Assembly (NCBI RefSeq): GCF_037126465.1
Contig: NC_088201.1
Location: 24,784,550 to 24,848,549, forward strand
Direction: 5' to 3'
Source: Ornithodoros turicata
Lineage: Eukaryota; Arthropoda; Arachnida; Ixodida; Argasidae
DNA: 64,000 nt
The notes under the pieces are model-generated. The model worked only from the letters and a program-made list of their open reading frames with translations, had not been told where the DNA came from and did no database searches. The first letter of the stretch is position 1. Every line of letters starts with the position of its first letter. Below are positions 9,468-21,374 of the stretch, one piece after another. The translations under genes were made by a program, and so were the position numbers.

Positions 9468-12400
9468 CTGAAAATTGAGAATATGCTTTTACGAACACTG
9501 AAGGCTCAAAATTCACAACGCAAAACACGACTACCGCATAGCTGATAAGAATCCAGATTAGACATTACTATGCATTTATGCATTAAAGGGACGGTCTCGT
9601 ACAGCCGGGGCGATTCCGAAACTTAGCCAAAACTAGTTTCACGAGTACTGTACACATACAACCGTCAAAGTTTCATTTGGAATAACCAAGTCGTTTTCCA
9701 GGAATTTGTCGAAACGTGCCGTAAGAGCAGACGACGAAAGCTGCACTTCTCTCATGCATACGTCACATATGACGTCGGCCTGCGGGTGCGTCATCGTTGT
9801 CATGGTAATTGTAACTTGTAGAAGCACCTCGGTTTGAGTAATCCCCTTTGCTCTCGAAATGGGGACACTCAGGCATATACCTCCGCGAGCGGAGAATGTA
9901 GTCTGAGCATTGACTGTGGGGTCTCCCATAATGTGGCGCATAATCGGATACGTGGAAGCTAAGTCACGTGTTTTCTTTCCGCGAGTATTTAATGCGTTTT
10001 TTAAATAAACACGTTCTCCTTCTCCATGTACGTCGTCAGCGACACTTCATTTCGAAGCATGATCAGTGTACAACGGCGAGTGTAATGGAAGTGTAATGTA
10101 ATATATTTTTGGTCGGAGCTGTAATGCGACCGCGCGCGCCGATGGCCAGCGACTTCAGATTTGTGATTGTGGATGGGGTTGTTCTGCGACTTTTAACTTG
10201 TTTCTGAGGATTAACATAGTTGTTCTGAACCATCATGCTTGCCACTACTTAGAATGCACGTTTTTCACCTGAGAACTGAAAGAAAATGTACGAGAGTTGC
10301 CGTGGTGCCCGGTAACTTCTGAAAGTCGTCTGCTCACGCCGATGCACTAGCACGCGTAAAAGCAGACGATTTCTGTATCCTATCACGGACTTACCCGCAG
10401 GGCGACGTGGCCGTTCTTATTGTTGCCAACACAGATTGCGGCGTGCTCTGCAATCTTTATCAATTTAATTCGGGTATTTGATAACTGTGGCGTGTTTTTT
10501 CGGGTAAATAAGCAGTATCCCATTTTCAACAAAGGGCAATCGAATGGTACACTTTATGAAAGGGGCAGGGGGTACGAGACCGCCCCTTTAAGGTAATCAA
10601 GTAAAAGATAAGTAAAATTGAGAAATGATAGCTGCTTGATGGCAATTGAGATGTGGGCTTCTGTTTCGTCAATTTCGAGGTGCCGATCTTGTCATGAAGA
10701 GAAGGAAACAATCTCTTATCCCCACACAGTCTCTATTCGTACTTGCTAGGATCTTTCCTCATTGTCATGTGGACGATGGATAGTCAGCACCACAAAAAGG
10801 AGCAGAGAATAACAACCTGACAAAGGTTTGTGCTAGGGATAAGTAGTCACAACCAGGGTATATGAGGTACTTGATAATTCATACACGAAAGTCAAATGGG
10901 ATATTAGTATATCAGAAGACAAAAAAAAAAATTAGTCATGTGTGTAAGCCTAAGGGATTACAAGATAAAAAATATTTTCTTACTCTCATAGTAGAACAAG
11001 CTTGAAAAGGTGAAAGACAGAGAGAAACAAAAAGAATTGAAATCAAAAGGGGGAGGAAGGTAAAACGTTGAGTTAGACCTCTTGGTAAGTGAGCACTTAC
11101 AGAATACAACTTTCAATGCATAAATAAATGCATAATAAAAATTTAGTGGAGTTCGTATCTGTGTTCTTAGCCTTTAGCACTGGGTATTTTGTAAATTTTA
11201 GAGCAAATAGTTTACAATGGAACTGCACTAACCCGACATTCCGGCATTCCCACTTTGAGAACACTTTCATGAGTTGCAACTGCTAATGGCAAAGCTTGAG
11301 AATCTGCAATGCCTGAAAATGTGAATGAAAGTTAAAAAATTATGCTACGTTACACTTGAAATTATTTTTACTACATATCACGTCAACCAGTTAATAGTGC
11401 CTATGCATGCATCAGCCCAGTCTCTGGAGCAGTCAGAGAGAAAACTGATTTTCCGTTAATCACAAGGACATGTAATCGAAGGATTGGTATCAAACTGGAG
11501 GTAGTACGTTTCAGAATTGATCGCAAGTCGTGCAATCAATCATGCTAGTCAGGAGGGTAAGAGTCAGAGTAATGACCCCACCCTCAACATATTCTTTGAT
11601 GACATGTAGAGAAGTTATTCTTTTATCCTCAATACTCTGGCCTGCAGTACAATGCAGGCTAACTGGTGATACATGATGAAAATTTGATTGAACCCCCCCC
11701 CACCCCCCTCCCTCCCGCGACAAGGCGATCACAAACACATTCTCGATGTCGTCTGCGTTTTCCTTGTCTCTGGGTTCAGTCAAATTTTCATTAACTATGG
11801 TATCTGTTTTATAAAACAAAACTGGGATCCATTATTTTAGGAAAGAATTATTCATACCTATGTCTTCACTAGCAAATATTATCAGTCTTCTTGCTATGAA
11901 ACGAGGATCCTCGCCGCCTGTTAACATTCTTGCCAGGTAGTAAAGTGCCGCATTTGCATCTGAGCCCCTCATAGACTTTATAAATGCAGATATTGTGTTG
12001 TAATGTTGGTCACCTAAGGGTTTAAAATTTTTCAGTTTTTAGCAATTATGCAACAGAGACAGCTAGTCAAGGAATCAGAACTACAGTGACACACAAATGA
12101 TAAGATTTCCCGCATTCGGCAACTTTTCCTATCCCCCATCAATTGCCTAATAAACAATGCATCCTTCCTTACCACTGGAATGCGCCGAAAAACAAAGACG
12201 CAGCTGAAGTTAGACAGAACACAAAGAACAGGAAGTGTGTGTTCTGTCTAACTTCCACTGTGTCTTTGTTTTTCGGCACGTTGCAGTGGCATCATACACC
12301 AAGAAGCCCATATTTCTACGTTATCCTTTCTTAGTTCATACCATGGTTTGACTTATATTTGCCAGTGTGCACTATCCTAGATAGTACAAGTTCAAGCAAG

Positions 12401-15400
12401 ACATGGCTCTCATAAAGAGGCAAGTTTGTGAGGCAAGAAATGTACCGACATTCTTGCCACTTAACTCTCGCTGACTTCTTGCCTAGATTACTGACAAAAC
12501 TTTTGGCCGTCAAACGCCCGATAGAGCCAATGTATTTCCGCTTCCAATATTTTGGACCAGGTTTCGGACTGACTGCCCGGTTTGTTGTACTCATTTTGCT
12601 CTGGGGATGCACAGTTTTTCGAACTTATCGTCTTCCAAGAGCCAAAATACATGGATGCACTACAGTGCATTTCGGGACTCGATATTTCAGACTGCGCCAC
12701 AAAGGGAAGTGCACCGCCCCAGCGCATGCGTAGAAGGCGGAGCTTGTGGCCGTTACTAACTCATGGAAGTGTAACACGACAAGGCTGCGCTAGCAGAAAT
12801 TCACCGCTATGTGTTATCACGTGGCATGTTGTGAAGAAGACTCGAGTTGACAGTTATTTCAAGGCAGTGTGAGTGCTCAAACAAAGTTTTCTTGAAACAT
12901 TGCAGATTCAAGCCTTTGTCTAAAAATTCGGACACCTCGATAATTCGGACGGATTTTGTGGCTCCTTCAAGCCCGAAAAATCGGTCGGCGACTCTATTAT
13001 GTATGCAACATGAAGGCAATCCCTACTTGAGAGAGCACACGTTCTTGTTGAATGTACCTGTCTGTGTTGTGTTGCATAGACAATGCTTCCCTACTGGCAT
13101 GTGACATTTCAAAAACAGAAGAGCTTTTTTTTTTCTTTTTTTTTTCCCCCTCTTTGAATGTTTTGTTCAACCATTCAGCTACTTGATGACAGTACATCAC
13201 TGGCTGGTGATATTGTACATAAAAGGTACCAACAAGATGAATACTGGCTATGTACAGCTCATGTTTTTGGCAGTTATTGCATATGTACAGGATGGCTTTG
13301 TGAAGTGCAGTGTGATGAGGTGCAACTGATGGCCAAATGTAGCACTGGCAGCTAAGAGGCTAATCAGCAGGCTTCTGCAAATCAGGTGTAGCTGATGCAT
13401 ATAGTGTGGGAATATCTCAAGAGTTTAAGTCTGGGCACCATACTCACCAGCTTGGATTGCTTTCATGCGTCACAAAATACCCTGCACAACACAATTCTTT
13501 TTAATGTTATGGTAACAACTGTATCATCAGGGTCTCGCTACACACAGACAAACAGACCTGACATTGCAACTTAAGCTGCACTCTCTGTGCAGGAAGATAT
13601 GAATGGGAGGCTAATAGGGACTATGTACTAGATGGTTCAGCTTATTAAGGTACCGAGTGACAAAGCTTCACCAAATAGTCACAAAAAAAGCATTGAAAAG
13701 GAAAGTATATTTTGTTGCAATAAGCAGGTCCAATGCTTTCTGCCTCCTTTACACTACTGATAGTAGAGCAGGTATAAGGTGAGTCATAAGGTGAGTCAAG
13801 TCCAAGATGGCTGTAGTACTCTCAAAGCAATGACACTGAAGCTTTCTAAGTTTAATATGTACTTAGTATGTACACACTTTTGCGTGGTCGACCACGCTTC
13901 ATCAGGTACAGAATGAAAATTTTTCATTCTGCACCTGACGAAGTGTAGTCCATCACATGAAAGCTATATGGGTACAGATCCAGTAAAAAAGCAAACTTTC
14001 GGGTGGAATATGAATAAAGAGTGCATCCCGTATTTTGGATTAACACAAGATGACAAGCGGCTTTGCTGAATGCGCAGTGCTTACAGTTCTCCAGTGCCTG
14101 TATTGGTGGCACTTTGGCAAGTTTATTTTCAGCATTTTTCTGCCTCTACTCAAAGTGAAGATGTTGCAAATCAGGAGATAAAAACAGGTTTTACAGTGCT
14201 TAACCATAAATCACAAGGCTGTAAACATACGTAAATACCGGAGTTGCAGACCAAGCATGTACACAACACACCTTTCCTATCGTAAAGAAAGTGAGTCTTC
14301 TGAAGACCATCTCTGATAGAGTCCTTTGTTATATGCAATGCATTGTCCACCTTCTCAGGTTGTGAATTTGCATGTGATTGAACTGCTGCTTGTAGAGCAT
14401 TTAAAGCTGTTCGCGCATCCCCATCACACACAGCAGCAAGGAACCTTACTGCATCTTCATCTATCTGTGCACATCTGAAAAGATACCACATCCAGTCAGT
14501 GGTCACGTGCATTCAGTGATGGTACAGTAACTGACAGACTAAAGCTCAATGAATTTATGCATGTGCCTATACTCATGTCCATGTTACTGATGTGTGCAGG
14601 ATCAGTGGAAGTTCGACATGGGCTAGCTCAGGACTTATTTTTATATCATAATGCTCTGTGCAGGGGAATGTGAGGCAAAGGGGATGTGACCCATTCATTA
14701 AATAATCGCCATTGGGCACTCTGACCTGAACCAAGTTTGGTGCTTCGATAGCTATTGATGCAGATTTTCAGCTGAAGTTATCTTGTACGTAGTTCCATTT
14801 TGTCACAGTACCCATAGAAAGGGGGGAAATATAGCCTGTGCACAGAAACTGGGAACAAAGCTATCTCCTTTGTGGTGTCACATCCAAACCACCTACCAGT
14901 CGACAGCCTTACGTTTCTAATGTCTTGCAAAAAAAATCTCGCTGGTGAAGTTGATGTGCAGGTGATGATTATGCTGGTTCTTGTATTGAATTCCCAATTA
15001 CGTACTACCACTTTATCATTCATGCAAATTCATTCCTAATATGTAGCATTCCTCAAAATTACATACACTCACTGACATATCGCCACATTCTTGCTAGCTG
15101 TCTGTAGCTTTAAAATTCATTAGTATAGTATGTTTCGACTCACATACCTTTTATCCTCATGCAGTTGGTTGTGGCCATCAGGCACTATGGCAATATTTAG
15201 CTGTTTGAGAGCTCTCTGCAGTATTAATGTAACACTTTCCAAAGATAGTTTTTCAAGTACAAACACTCTACACCTCGAGAGAAGTGCAGAGTTCAAAGAG
15301 AATGATGGGTTTTCAGTTGTGGCACCTATTAGTATGATTGTACCATTCTCTACGTGTGGCAGGAACACATCCTAGAAGGAATGACAGAAACAAATGAACC

Positions 15401-18400
15401 CACTCTTCACAGCTGCATAATGGCCTCATTGTGTGTAGTTATTATCTGACATGAATTACCGTGCAAATACTGGTATTTCATTGGTTTAACTGGGAACAGC
15501 ACAATGGATGGTATACCATATACCCACTTGTTGCAGCTTGTTGAATCGGTGAATTTCATCAATAAACAGTACTGTCTTCCTTTTCAACATCTTCTGGTCA
15601 TTTTTTGCACGCTCAATAACGTCCTTAACTTCCTTCACACCGGTAGACACTGCAGACAACGTCACAAAATTGGCACATGATGACTGCTTGCAATGTTTAG
15701 CAATGATGGATGCTATTGTTGTCTGAAACAAGACACAGGTCATTCAATAATGTGTTTCCTCTCATAGTGTGCATACAACTATGTCAGTGAGTCATGTAAT
15801 CCCTCTCTCTCTCGCGCGCGGAAGAAACAGTGGAAGTGACACTGTACACTGTAAAACGTGTCATTGAATTATAATAAAAAAACTACGCCACCTAGAATCA
15901 CGCGGTCAACAGCATTTGTTCTTATTAGGTTTTTGCCACCTCCTAATGTGAATGTCATGTACTCCAAGTTTAATTATGTAAATATTTGCGAACTTAACTC
16001 GGAAATTTGCCAAGTAAAGGTCACTTTTTTACCCCACCAATATGAAGAGTGTGCCGAGTTCACTCAAATTCATGATAATTCACAGTGATATTCACGAGCT
16101 ATCCCATCGGGAAAAATAGCCGAATATCATGCTTTTCGGAGCACCGAACCATAGTGCGCGATGACTTTTTGAGCGCAATCGCTCTCAGTGCGACGAAAGG
16201 AGGTTCCGAAGCCAGCCCACAGAGTGATAGTAGAAAAAGTAACAGTTCCTAAAATTGTGAGAGGGAAAGCATTATCTCAGCGAAAGTCGGACGTGATAAG
16301 CCGTTCCTGTTTTATCTCTTTCTGCGATGTCGGGGAGGGCTGGGTTTCCAACCTCCTTTCGTCGGACTGACAAAGATTGTGCTGAAAAATTCATCGTGCG
16401 CTATTCTGTGCGACCTCCGTAGAGCATGATGTTCGGCTATTTTTTCCGATGGGATAGCTCCTGAGTATCCCTGTCAATTATCATTAATTTGACTAAATTA
16501 GACACGCTCTTCACATTGGTGGGGTAAAAAAGTGACCTTTACTAGGCAACTTTCCGACGTAAGCTCGCAAAAATTTACATAATAATAAACTTGCGTTACA
16601 CGACATTCACATGAGGAGGTGGCAAAAACCCAGTAAGAACAAATGCCGTTGACCGCATGACTCTAGGTGGTGTAGTTTTTTTATTATAATTCAATGACAC
16701 GTTTTCTGGGACAACCTGTATATATATTAAAGATGTTGCACTTTCTGTTCATGTCAGCATACATACTTAAATACCATATTTACTCGTGTAATTTGCACAC
16801 TTTTTCTATAAAAAAAAAAGTTGGGGGTGCACAAATTGCACGGGAACGTTCGTTGCAATATTGAAACAGTGAAAAATTCCAAAATTTTAGTATGCCGGTC
16901 ATATAGGCTCTCAGTAGAGCCAATATTGACGTTATCACTGCATTGCGCAAGCGCCAAAGGAGTACCCAAATGCTGGCCCTCTACCACCCATATACGGGTG
17001 AAATACGTCGAGACGCTGCTGGAAGACGCCGCTAGTCGCACTTGACAACCGAAAGCACGCTATTGTCGCCAACTTTGTCATGTTGTGCTGCAAGGTTTGT
17101 CCAGCATTTCATTCTGCGTTTTGGAGTTCGAGTGACAGCTACGTACATCGTGTCAGCGGAGCATCACCCAAAAGTGCGCGCAAATGAAACAAAAGCACCG
17201 CAATAACTTCCGTAGCACTGATGGCATTGCAAAAAGCAATCGCCGCGGTCGCTGAGACGTGCGTGCCAGATATCCTCGCGCGAAAACGCGGGTGCGCAAA
17301 TTCCGCGATTTTTTATTTTCTTGTCATTTTTCGTGCTAAACTAGGGGTGCGCAAAATATGCGAGTAAATACGGTATCCACTTCCCTGAAATAGCGATTTC
17401 CGCATTTGCAACCCCACACCTCTTTACCGCCAGGTTGGCATTACCTTTGAAATAAAAGGGTGCTATGTTCCTTTTCAAACCTCTTCCTTGCACACTGGAG
17501 ACACGTCTTTACACTTATCTGCAGGTGACATGTTCGCTTCTTGTTATTTCTAAAGTTAGGCCTCAAATGCTTAGCACAGTATTCATTGAACCTCTGTGTG
17601 CAGTAAGATAAGTTGCCTTGTGACTTAGTAAGCGTGTATTCAGGTTTTATGGTTTTCGAAAATCGGGTTTTATTGCAGGAGCCATAAAACATGGTGAAAT
17701 TGGGTAGGAAAGTAGAATTGCGTGTGGAAAATTAAAAAAAAGGGCTCTTCTTGCATTTTAGATTAACACAAGATGCAGAGCAGCTATGGTGAGTGCCCAG
17801 TGCTTAGCGTTCTCCAGTGCCCACATTGTTGGCCGAATTGACACTTTGCAAAGTTAGTTTTAGGTCCATACCATAAAAACCCGAGACTAGGGGACTAGTT
17901 TTAGAGTTTTACCCGAAAGGTCGATGATGCAAATCAGGGGGTAAAATCAGGTTTTACCAGGTTCAACTCTAAAACACAAGGCCCTATGAATAAGCACTGT
18001 GAACACCACATGTGTGTGTATACGTGCAGGCAGCATTTCCCTGGGTTCATGGGGGAATGAACAAGGGGGCAAAACACAGAATGAGGCACAAGCCAAGACA
18101 ATTAAGTGTTGTGTTGTTCGTTTGGTGCATTGTCTTCATTTCTTCCCATTTGCTCACGATGTATGGTGTCTAACCTCAACCACACAGTTAAAAAATTTCT
18201 ACTACATACTAGTGGATAGGAGTCCAGCCTTGAAGATAAGACTTCCATGTTGTAGATTTTTCAACTCAGCCAGAGAGTTACTTTTGCAACGTCTGACAAA
18301 AAAAAAAAAAAAAAAAAAAAAACAGAAAGAGGAAAAAGTACATAGCCTTGCATTCATCACTTAGGGTAAAACACGAAAACTAACTTGGCAAAGTGCCAAT

Positions 18401-21374
18401 TCAACCACCAATAAGGGCTGCACATTCAGCATGGCTGTTTTGTACCTTGTGTTCAACAGGAATGAGAGAAGCACTGTTTTTCTTTTATTTCCTTTAATAT
18501 TAGAAAATACGCTTTTCCAGCCGATATTGCCTGATTTTACCCTGCTTTACTGCTCCTGAAATAAAAACTCGATTCCCCCCCCCCAATTTTCAGAAAACAT
18601 AAATCCCGAAAACATAAGGCCCTATACATACTGCTGTTTACCTTTCCACATCCTGGTGGTCCCCACAACACCATAGAAGGAATATTGTTTGAAAGTATCA
18701 GCTTTCTCAACAAACAGTTCTCTCCAACAATGTCTCTCTGCCCAACGTATTCATCCAAACATGTGGGACGTACAACCTCTGCCAATGGCTTGAAGTGTGC
18801 ATTTGTTTGTGGTTTTGGCACAGATGGGGATGCTTGAAGCTGGGAAAGTAAAGCAGAATCAGCTGCACACATTGCATATTAAAGAAATGTTTCACAGCCA
18901 AAAAGGACACAGACGGAAGACACAGCAAGACAACTGCGGACTCTCAGCCGAACAGCTTTAACATTAATACTTATAATATGTAAAATTTATTTTAAAATAT
19001 TCTAATTATTAAAGCTGTTCAGTTGACAGTAAGCTGTTATCTTAGTGTGTATTCCACCCGCCATGTCCTTTTTGGGCTATGAAACAAATACGAGTATTTA
19101 CCAACTACCCCGGCTTTATGCAAAAAGTGACTGACACTTGCTCTGAAGAGGGAAACATATGCTTGTGAAATATCTCGTATCTACATAGCTTATTATAACT
19201 ATGGTACTGGTTACATTTAGGCTGGTCAGTTGCTGCGGCACGGCTTCTCTCTTGACGCATGTGACACCACAAAAGTCGGCCGTCTGTGGTAGCGGCGCTC
19301 TCAAATGCTGCAGGGACCCACTGTTGTCCCCACTCATAGTTACACGCATTGTACTGATCTAATTTCGATACAGATTATCCAAACGGATCTTCAACCTCTG
19401 TGGTGTGAGGATTTCGGTGGGGATGAAGCCTTTGAGTGAATTTGCAGTGCTGTGTTGATGCCGAAGGAAGCGAGTCCCTCATGTCGTTTTTTCACGATTC
19501 TCATCTCATCACACATTTCACAGTCCTCTGGTTTGTACCATTTGTTCACATTTGCTACCACTCGTGGAGTGGTGATGTGCAACAAGAACTTGACAAACAG
19601 AACTAATCTGGATGAACATCTGGGATTACTATAAGTGAACTGAGGTCTTCTCTTGCTGAACATGACATCTGGAACACTACGTATTTTAAATATTTCCTGC
19701 AGAGCAATCGTTGTAGGATTGGCAGACATTAGATTTGATTAGCTTTAGTTCTAACCACTTTCAATAAGTATCACAACAAATCCACATAAATGCGAGACCA
19801 CTGAAAGCACAGAACCTTTCAAGGATGCAATGGGAGCACATGGCACTGTGTGCCTTCTGGCTTGGCATTTAGTGCAACATTTTATGCAGTGTTGCATGTC
19901 TTCATCGATTTTTGAACAATTCCTGGATGACAAAGATGAAGCTCATCTCACAGCCACTACCCCTCGCCCTTAGGAATTACCACCCTGGTGCCCTACAAGA
20001 GACAGTCCTTGTGGACACATACCTTGTTATACTACAGGAACTTAATGCTCTGGCAATTGCAGGCTCAGTATAACCCCTAGTAAGGTTGCGCATCACACAA
20101 GAGAAATGTGGGCTCACGAAACAGTGTAAGTACTGGTTGGGACAAAAGTTTACGGAACACGCGAGCAGCACACTTTTTCTTCGCAACACCCTAGAGACTG
20201 GCGGAAGCAGGTGAGTTCACTGTTTCGGAGGGGTGGAAGGGTACGATGTTAGCGACACACAGCAGTAGCTTCCACTTCCCAGGCACACCCAAGCGACACC
20301 GGAACTACAGCTGTGTGTCGCTAACAGCGCACCTTTCCACTCCTCCGAAACAGTGAACTCCAACGCTTCCGCCAGCCGCTAGGGTGTCGCACCAAAGAAA
20401 AAGTATGCCCGCCCGCATGTTCCGTAAACTTTTGTACCCAACCTGTAAACTGTCTTACGAGAGAAGTTTTCTTTACTTGCTGGAAAGCACTGCCATGCAA
20501 GGTTGTCCGTTTTCAGTTTTTGTTAAGATGACAATGTATTCAATACAATTCCATTCAGAATTTTAATTTAGAATTTCATGTTACAAGTAAAATACTGTGC
20601 TCATGTACTACCTGCTCCGCGTACGTAAAGAAAGGCATGCCACTCCATGATTTACTGGGGGCTGCATTTGATTGTATGTGACATGCGAAGTCATAGACTA
20701 CCGAATTATGTAAAATAGATCAAAATACTTGCCTCGGTAATTGGTTCCTTCGCCAGAGCATTAGTGCTCGTTTGACTTGACTGTGGGGAGTGGTTGACCA
20801 TCTGGTTACCAATAATATAGAAGAAATACAGAATTCAGAAGATTTACAATGAAGGAAGTAGTACTTTCCCATGTCTTTTCTGTTTTCATGGCATACTAAA
20901 CCACATGTCACAGGCAGTTGATAAATAGTCATTTCGTGAAAGGAAATCTCACAACAGAATAACACTTTCTGTCATTTGTCCATAACACTCATGGTAGAAT
21001 TTAAGTGACAGTCGCTGACACTCGGCGAACCAATTCAACTACCAATTTATAAAAGAATTGGACTAGCATATCGTGGACTAACCAACATTTACGTCATCCA
21101 GGATTGCAAATGTGATCACACGGTGTGTGGCTTTCAAAACTCAACGAAAAATCCTCTTGTTCATGCAGGAATGTTGAAGATTTTATACCTTGAATATTGA
21201 GTATGGCTGCGGTGATTTTGTTCGAGACGCTTCCAGTGATGCGTCACCTCTCATACGCTTGTTAGGCATTGCGTCTTTATCGTCGGTTTGTAAGCAACTG
21301 TCAAGGTGAATATTGATTTCACTATCTGCAACCATACGTCCACACACAGGACAAGGAACGCTTGACGTTTCCAT
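9225..21374 (-). CDS. WRNIP1: WRNIP1 (Werner helicase-interacting protein 1), whole gene, 8 exons
   Basis: AAA+ ATPase of the WRNIP1/Mgs1/RarA family, which acts at stalled replication forks and in DNA damage tolerance in the nucleus. Coding exons on the minus strand: 21374-21189, 18839-18642, 15722-15528, 15371-15148, 14474-14272, 12013-11858, 11312-11233, 9467-9225. All junction phases agree, giving about 495 residues. Domains in order: UBZ4 ubiquitin-binding zinc finger (C8, C11, H23, C27), Walker A (GPPGCGK), Walker B ([10 protein letters not shown]), sensor-1 region ([10 protein letters not shown]), arginine-finger region (ALLSRCRV), lid (DGDARTALN), then the family C-terminal domain ([47 protein letters not shown]). 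The human protein is longer (about 665 residues), mostly because of a long linker after the finger. Here the linker is very short, so an extra in-phase exon in the 18.8-21.2 kb intron is possible. It diverges from RTTN. Confidence 0.95.
9583..10591. mobile_element. ~1 kb element with TTAAAGGG inverted ends
   Basis: Left end ttaaagggacggtctcgtac and right end gtacgagaccgcccctttaa form a terminal inverted repeat of about 20 bases. It lies just past WRNIP1 exon 8 (upstream on its strand), inside intron 7. The interior has a 100-codon frame (9639-9941, minus) without recognisable domains. Confidence 0.8.
11233..11312 (-). CDS. WRNIP1: WRNIP1 exon 7
   Basis: Short exon encoding [19 protein letters not shown] and the family tetrad GMPEC. 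Acceptor acattttcag, donor TGTCGG|gttagt. Phase 1 in, phase 0 out. Confidence 0.92.
11694..11718. repeat. C-rich tract in WRNIP1 intron 6
   Basis: Eight C, then cacccccctccctccc. Confidence 0.7.
11858..12013 (-). CDS. WRNIP1: WRNIP1 exon 6
   Basis: Encodes the conserved C-terminal stretch [19 protein letters not shown] and [17 protein letters not shown], then FASEDI. Acceptor acccttag, donor GACATAG|gtatga. Confidence 0.95.
12170..12290. mobile_element. Hairpin MITE, ~120 bp
   Basis: Left arm accactggaatgcgccgaaaaac... pairs with ...gtttttcggcacgttgcagtgg. The inner arms (gaagttagacagaacaca / tgtgttctgtctaacttc) also pair, leaving a loop of about 15 bases. Confidence 0.8.
12860..13030. repeat. 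Possible pogo/Tigger-like relic
   Basis: Contains aaaattcggacacctcgataattcggacgg, a pattern typical of decayed pogo/Tigger ends. No clear partner end was found. Confidence 0.3.
13882..13962. repeat. Hairpin in WRNIP1 intron 5
   Basis: cgcttcatcaggtacagaatgaaaa pairs with ttttcattctgcacctgacgaagtg, with a very short loop. The motif catcaggt...gaaagct recurs at 36394-36450. Confidence 0.7.
14272..14474 (-). CDS. WRNIP1: WRNIP1 exon 5: AAA+ lid
   Basis: Encodes [19 protein letters not shown] (lid/sensor 2) and [13 protein letters not shown]. Acceptor tatcttttcag, donor GGAAAG|gtgtgt. The phase fits exons 4 and 6. Confidence 0.95.
15148..15371 (-). CDS. WRNIP1: WRNIP1 exon 4: sensor 1 and arginine-finger region
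   Basis: Begins [12 protein letters not shown], followed by [11 protein letters not shown] and [14 protein letters not shown], all diagnostic of the WRNIP1/RarA family. Acceptor tccttctag, donor AAAAG|gtatgt. Enters in phase 0 and leaves with two bases of a codon. Confidence 0.95.
15528..15722 (-). CDS. WRNIP1: WRNIP1 exon 3: Walker B
   Basis: 65 codons starting [10 protein letters not shown] directly after the Walker A lysine and containing Walker B ([13 protein letters not shown]). Acceptor cttgtttcag, donor CAACAA|gtgggt; phase 0 at both ends. Confidence 0.95.
15849..16720. mobile_element. Long foldback element, GGGTGTCC-type, copy 1
   Basis: Two arms of about 400 bases: aaaacgtgtcattgaattat...cacctcctaatgtgaatg on the left is repeated inverted as catgaggaggtgg...ataattcaatgacacgtttt on the right. 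The inner part (cgacgaaaggaggtt / aacctcctttcgtcg) pairs too. Lies in WRNIP1 intron 2. The second copy is at 25368-26382. Confidence 0.92.
16784..17373. mobile_element. ATTTACTCG-ended MITE, copy 1
   Basis: Begins accatatttactcgtgtaatttgc and ends gcaaaatatgcgagtaaatacggt, an inverted repeat of about 24 bases. The interior attttagtatgccggtcatat is shared with 53426-53930. Confidence 0.85.
17752..17985. mobile_element. ...AACACAAGGCCCT-type repeat, copy
   Basis: Contains agattaacacaagatgcagag, gtgcccacattgttggc and ends aaaacacaaggcccta. One of a family with copies at 18361-18627, 31712-32104, 44829-45165 and 52197-52543, and fragments near 14.03-14.27 and 49.86-50.46 kb. Confidence 0.7.
18298..18322. 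repeat. Poly(A) tract, 25 bases
   Basis: Uninterrupted A run in WRNIP1 intron 2, followed immediately by another repeat copy at 18361. Confidence 0.85.
18361..18627. mobile_element. ...AACATAAGGCCCT-type repeat, copy
   Basis: ttagggtaaaacacgaaaactaa ... cggcaaagtgccaattcaacc-like core ... cataaatcccgaaaacataaggccct. It ends 15 bases from WRNIP1 exon 2. Confidence 0.75.
18642..18839 (-). CDS. WRNIP1: WRNIP1 exon 2: Walker A
   Basis: 66 codons in phase 0, entered after tactttcccag and left at GGAAAG|gtaaac. It carries the family signature [14 protein letters not shown] and Walker A GPPGCGK. The reading frame is open a little further upstream (ADSALLSQ), but only the acceptor at 18840 keeps phase with exon 1. 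Use of the upstream acceptor near 18867 would require an additional exon. Confidence 0.93.
19391..19945 (-). pseudogene. Ty3/gypsy-like LTR-retrotransposon integrase relic
   Basis: On the minus strand, fragments in order: [10 protein letters not shown] (His of the HHCC finger, near 19.93 kb), then after a frameshift [16 protein letters not shown] (the CxxC half), then WSRIYVDLL (start of the catalytic core), then [18 protein letters not shown] and RRPQFT (where the usual DNGPQF motif is lost). Frameshifted and truncated with no LTRs seen, so it is non-functional. Lies in WRNIP1 intron 1. Confidence 0.75.
20132..20445. mobile_element. Foldback MITE, ~314 bp
   Basis: ggttgggacaaaagtttacgg at the left is inverted at the right (ccgtaaacttttgtacccaacc). 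The arms also pair internally (ttcactgtttcggagg / cctccgaaacagtgaa and gttagcgacacaca / tgtgtgtcgctaac). A truncated copy lies at 6712-6775. Confidence 0.9.
21189..21374 (-). CDS. WRNIP1: WRNIP1 exon 1: start codon and UBZ4 zinc finger
   Basis: ATG at 21374-21372 opens a 62-codon exon. Cysteines 8 and 11, His23 and Cys27 (CPVC then HLDSC) form the Rad18/WRNIP1-type UBZ4 finger that binds ubiquitin. The exon ends in phase 0 at AAG|gtataa. The start is chosen because the finger sits at residues 6-28, as in the family. Confidence 0.92.
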
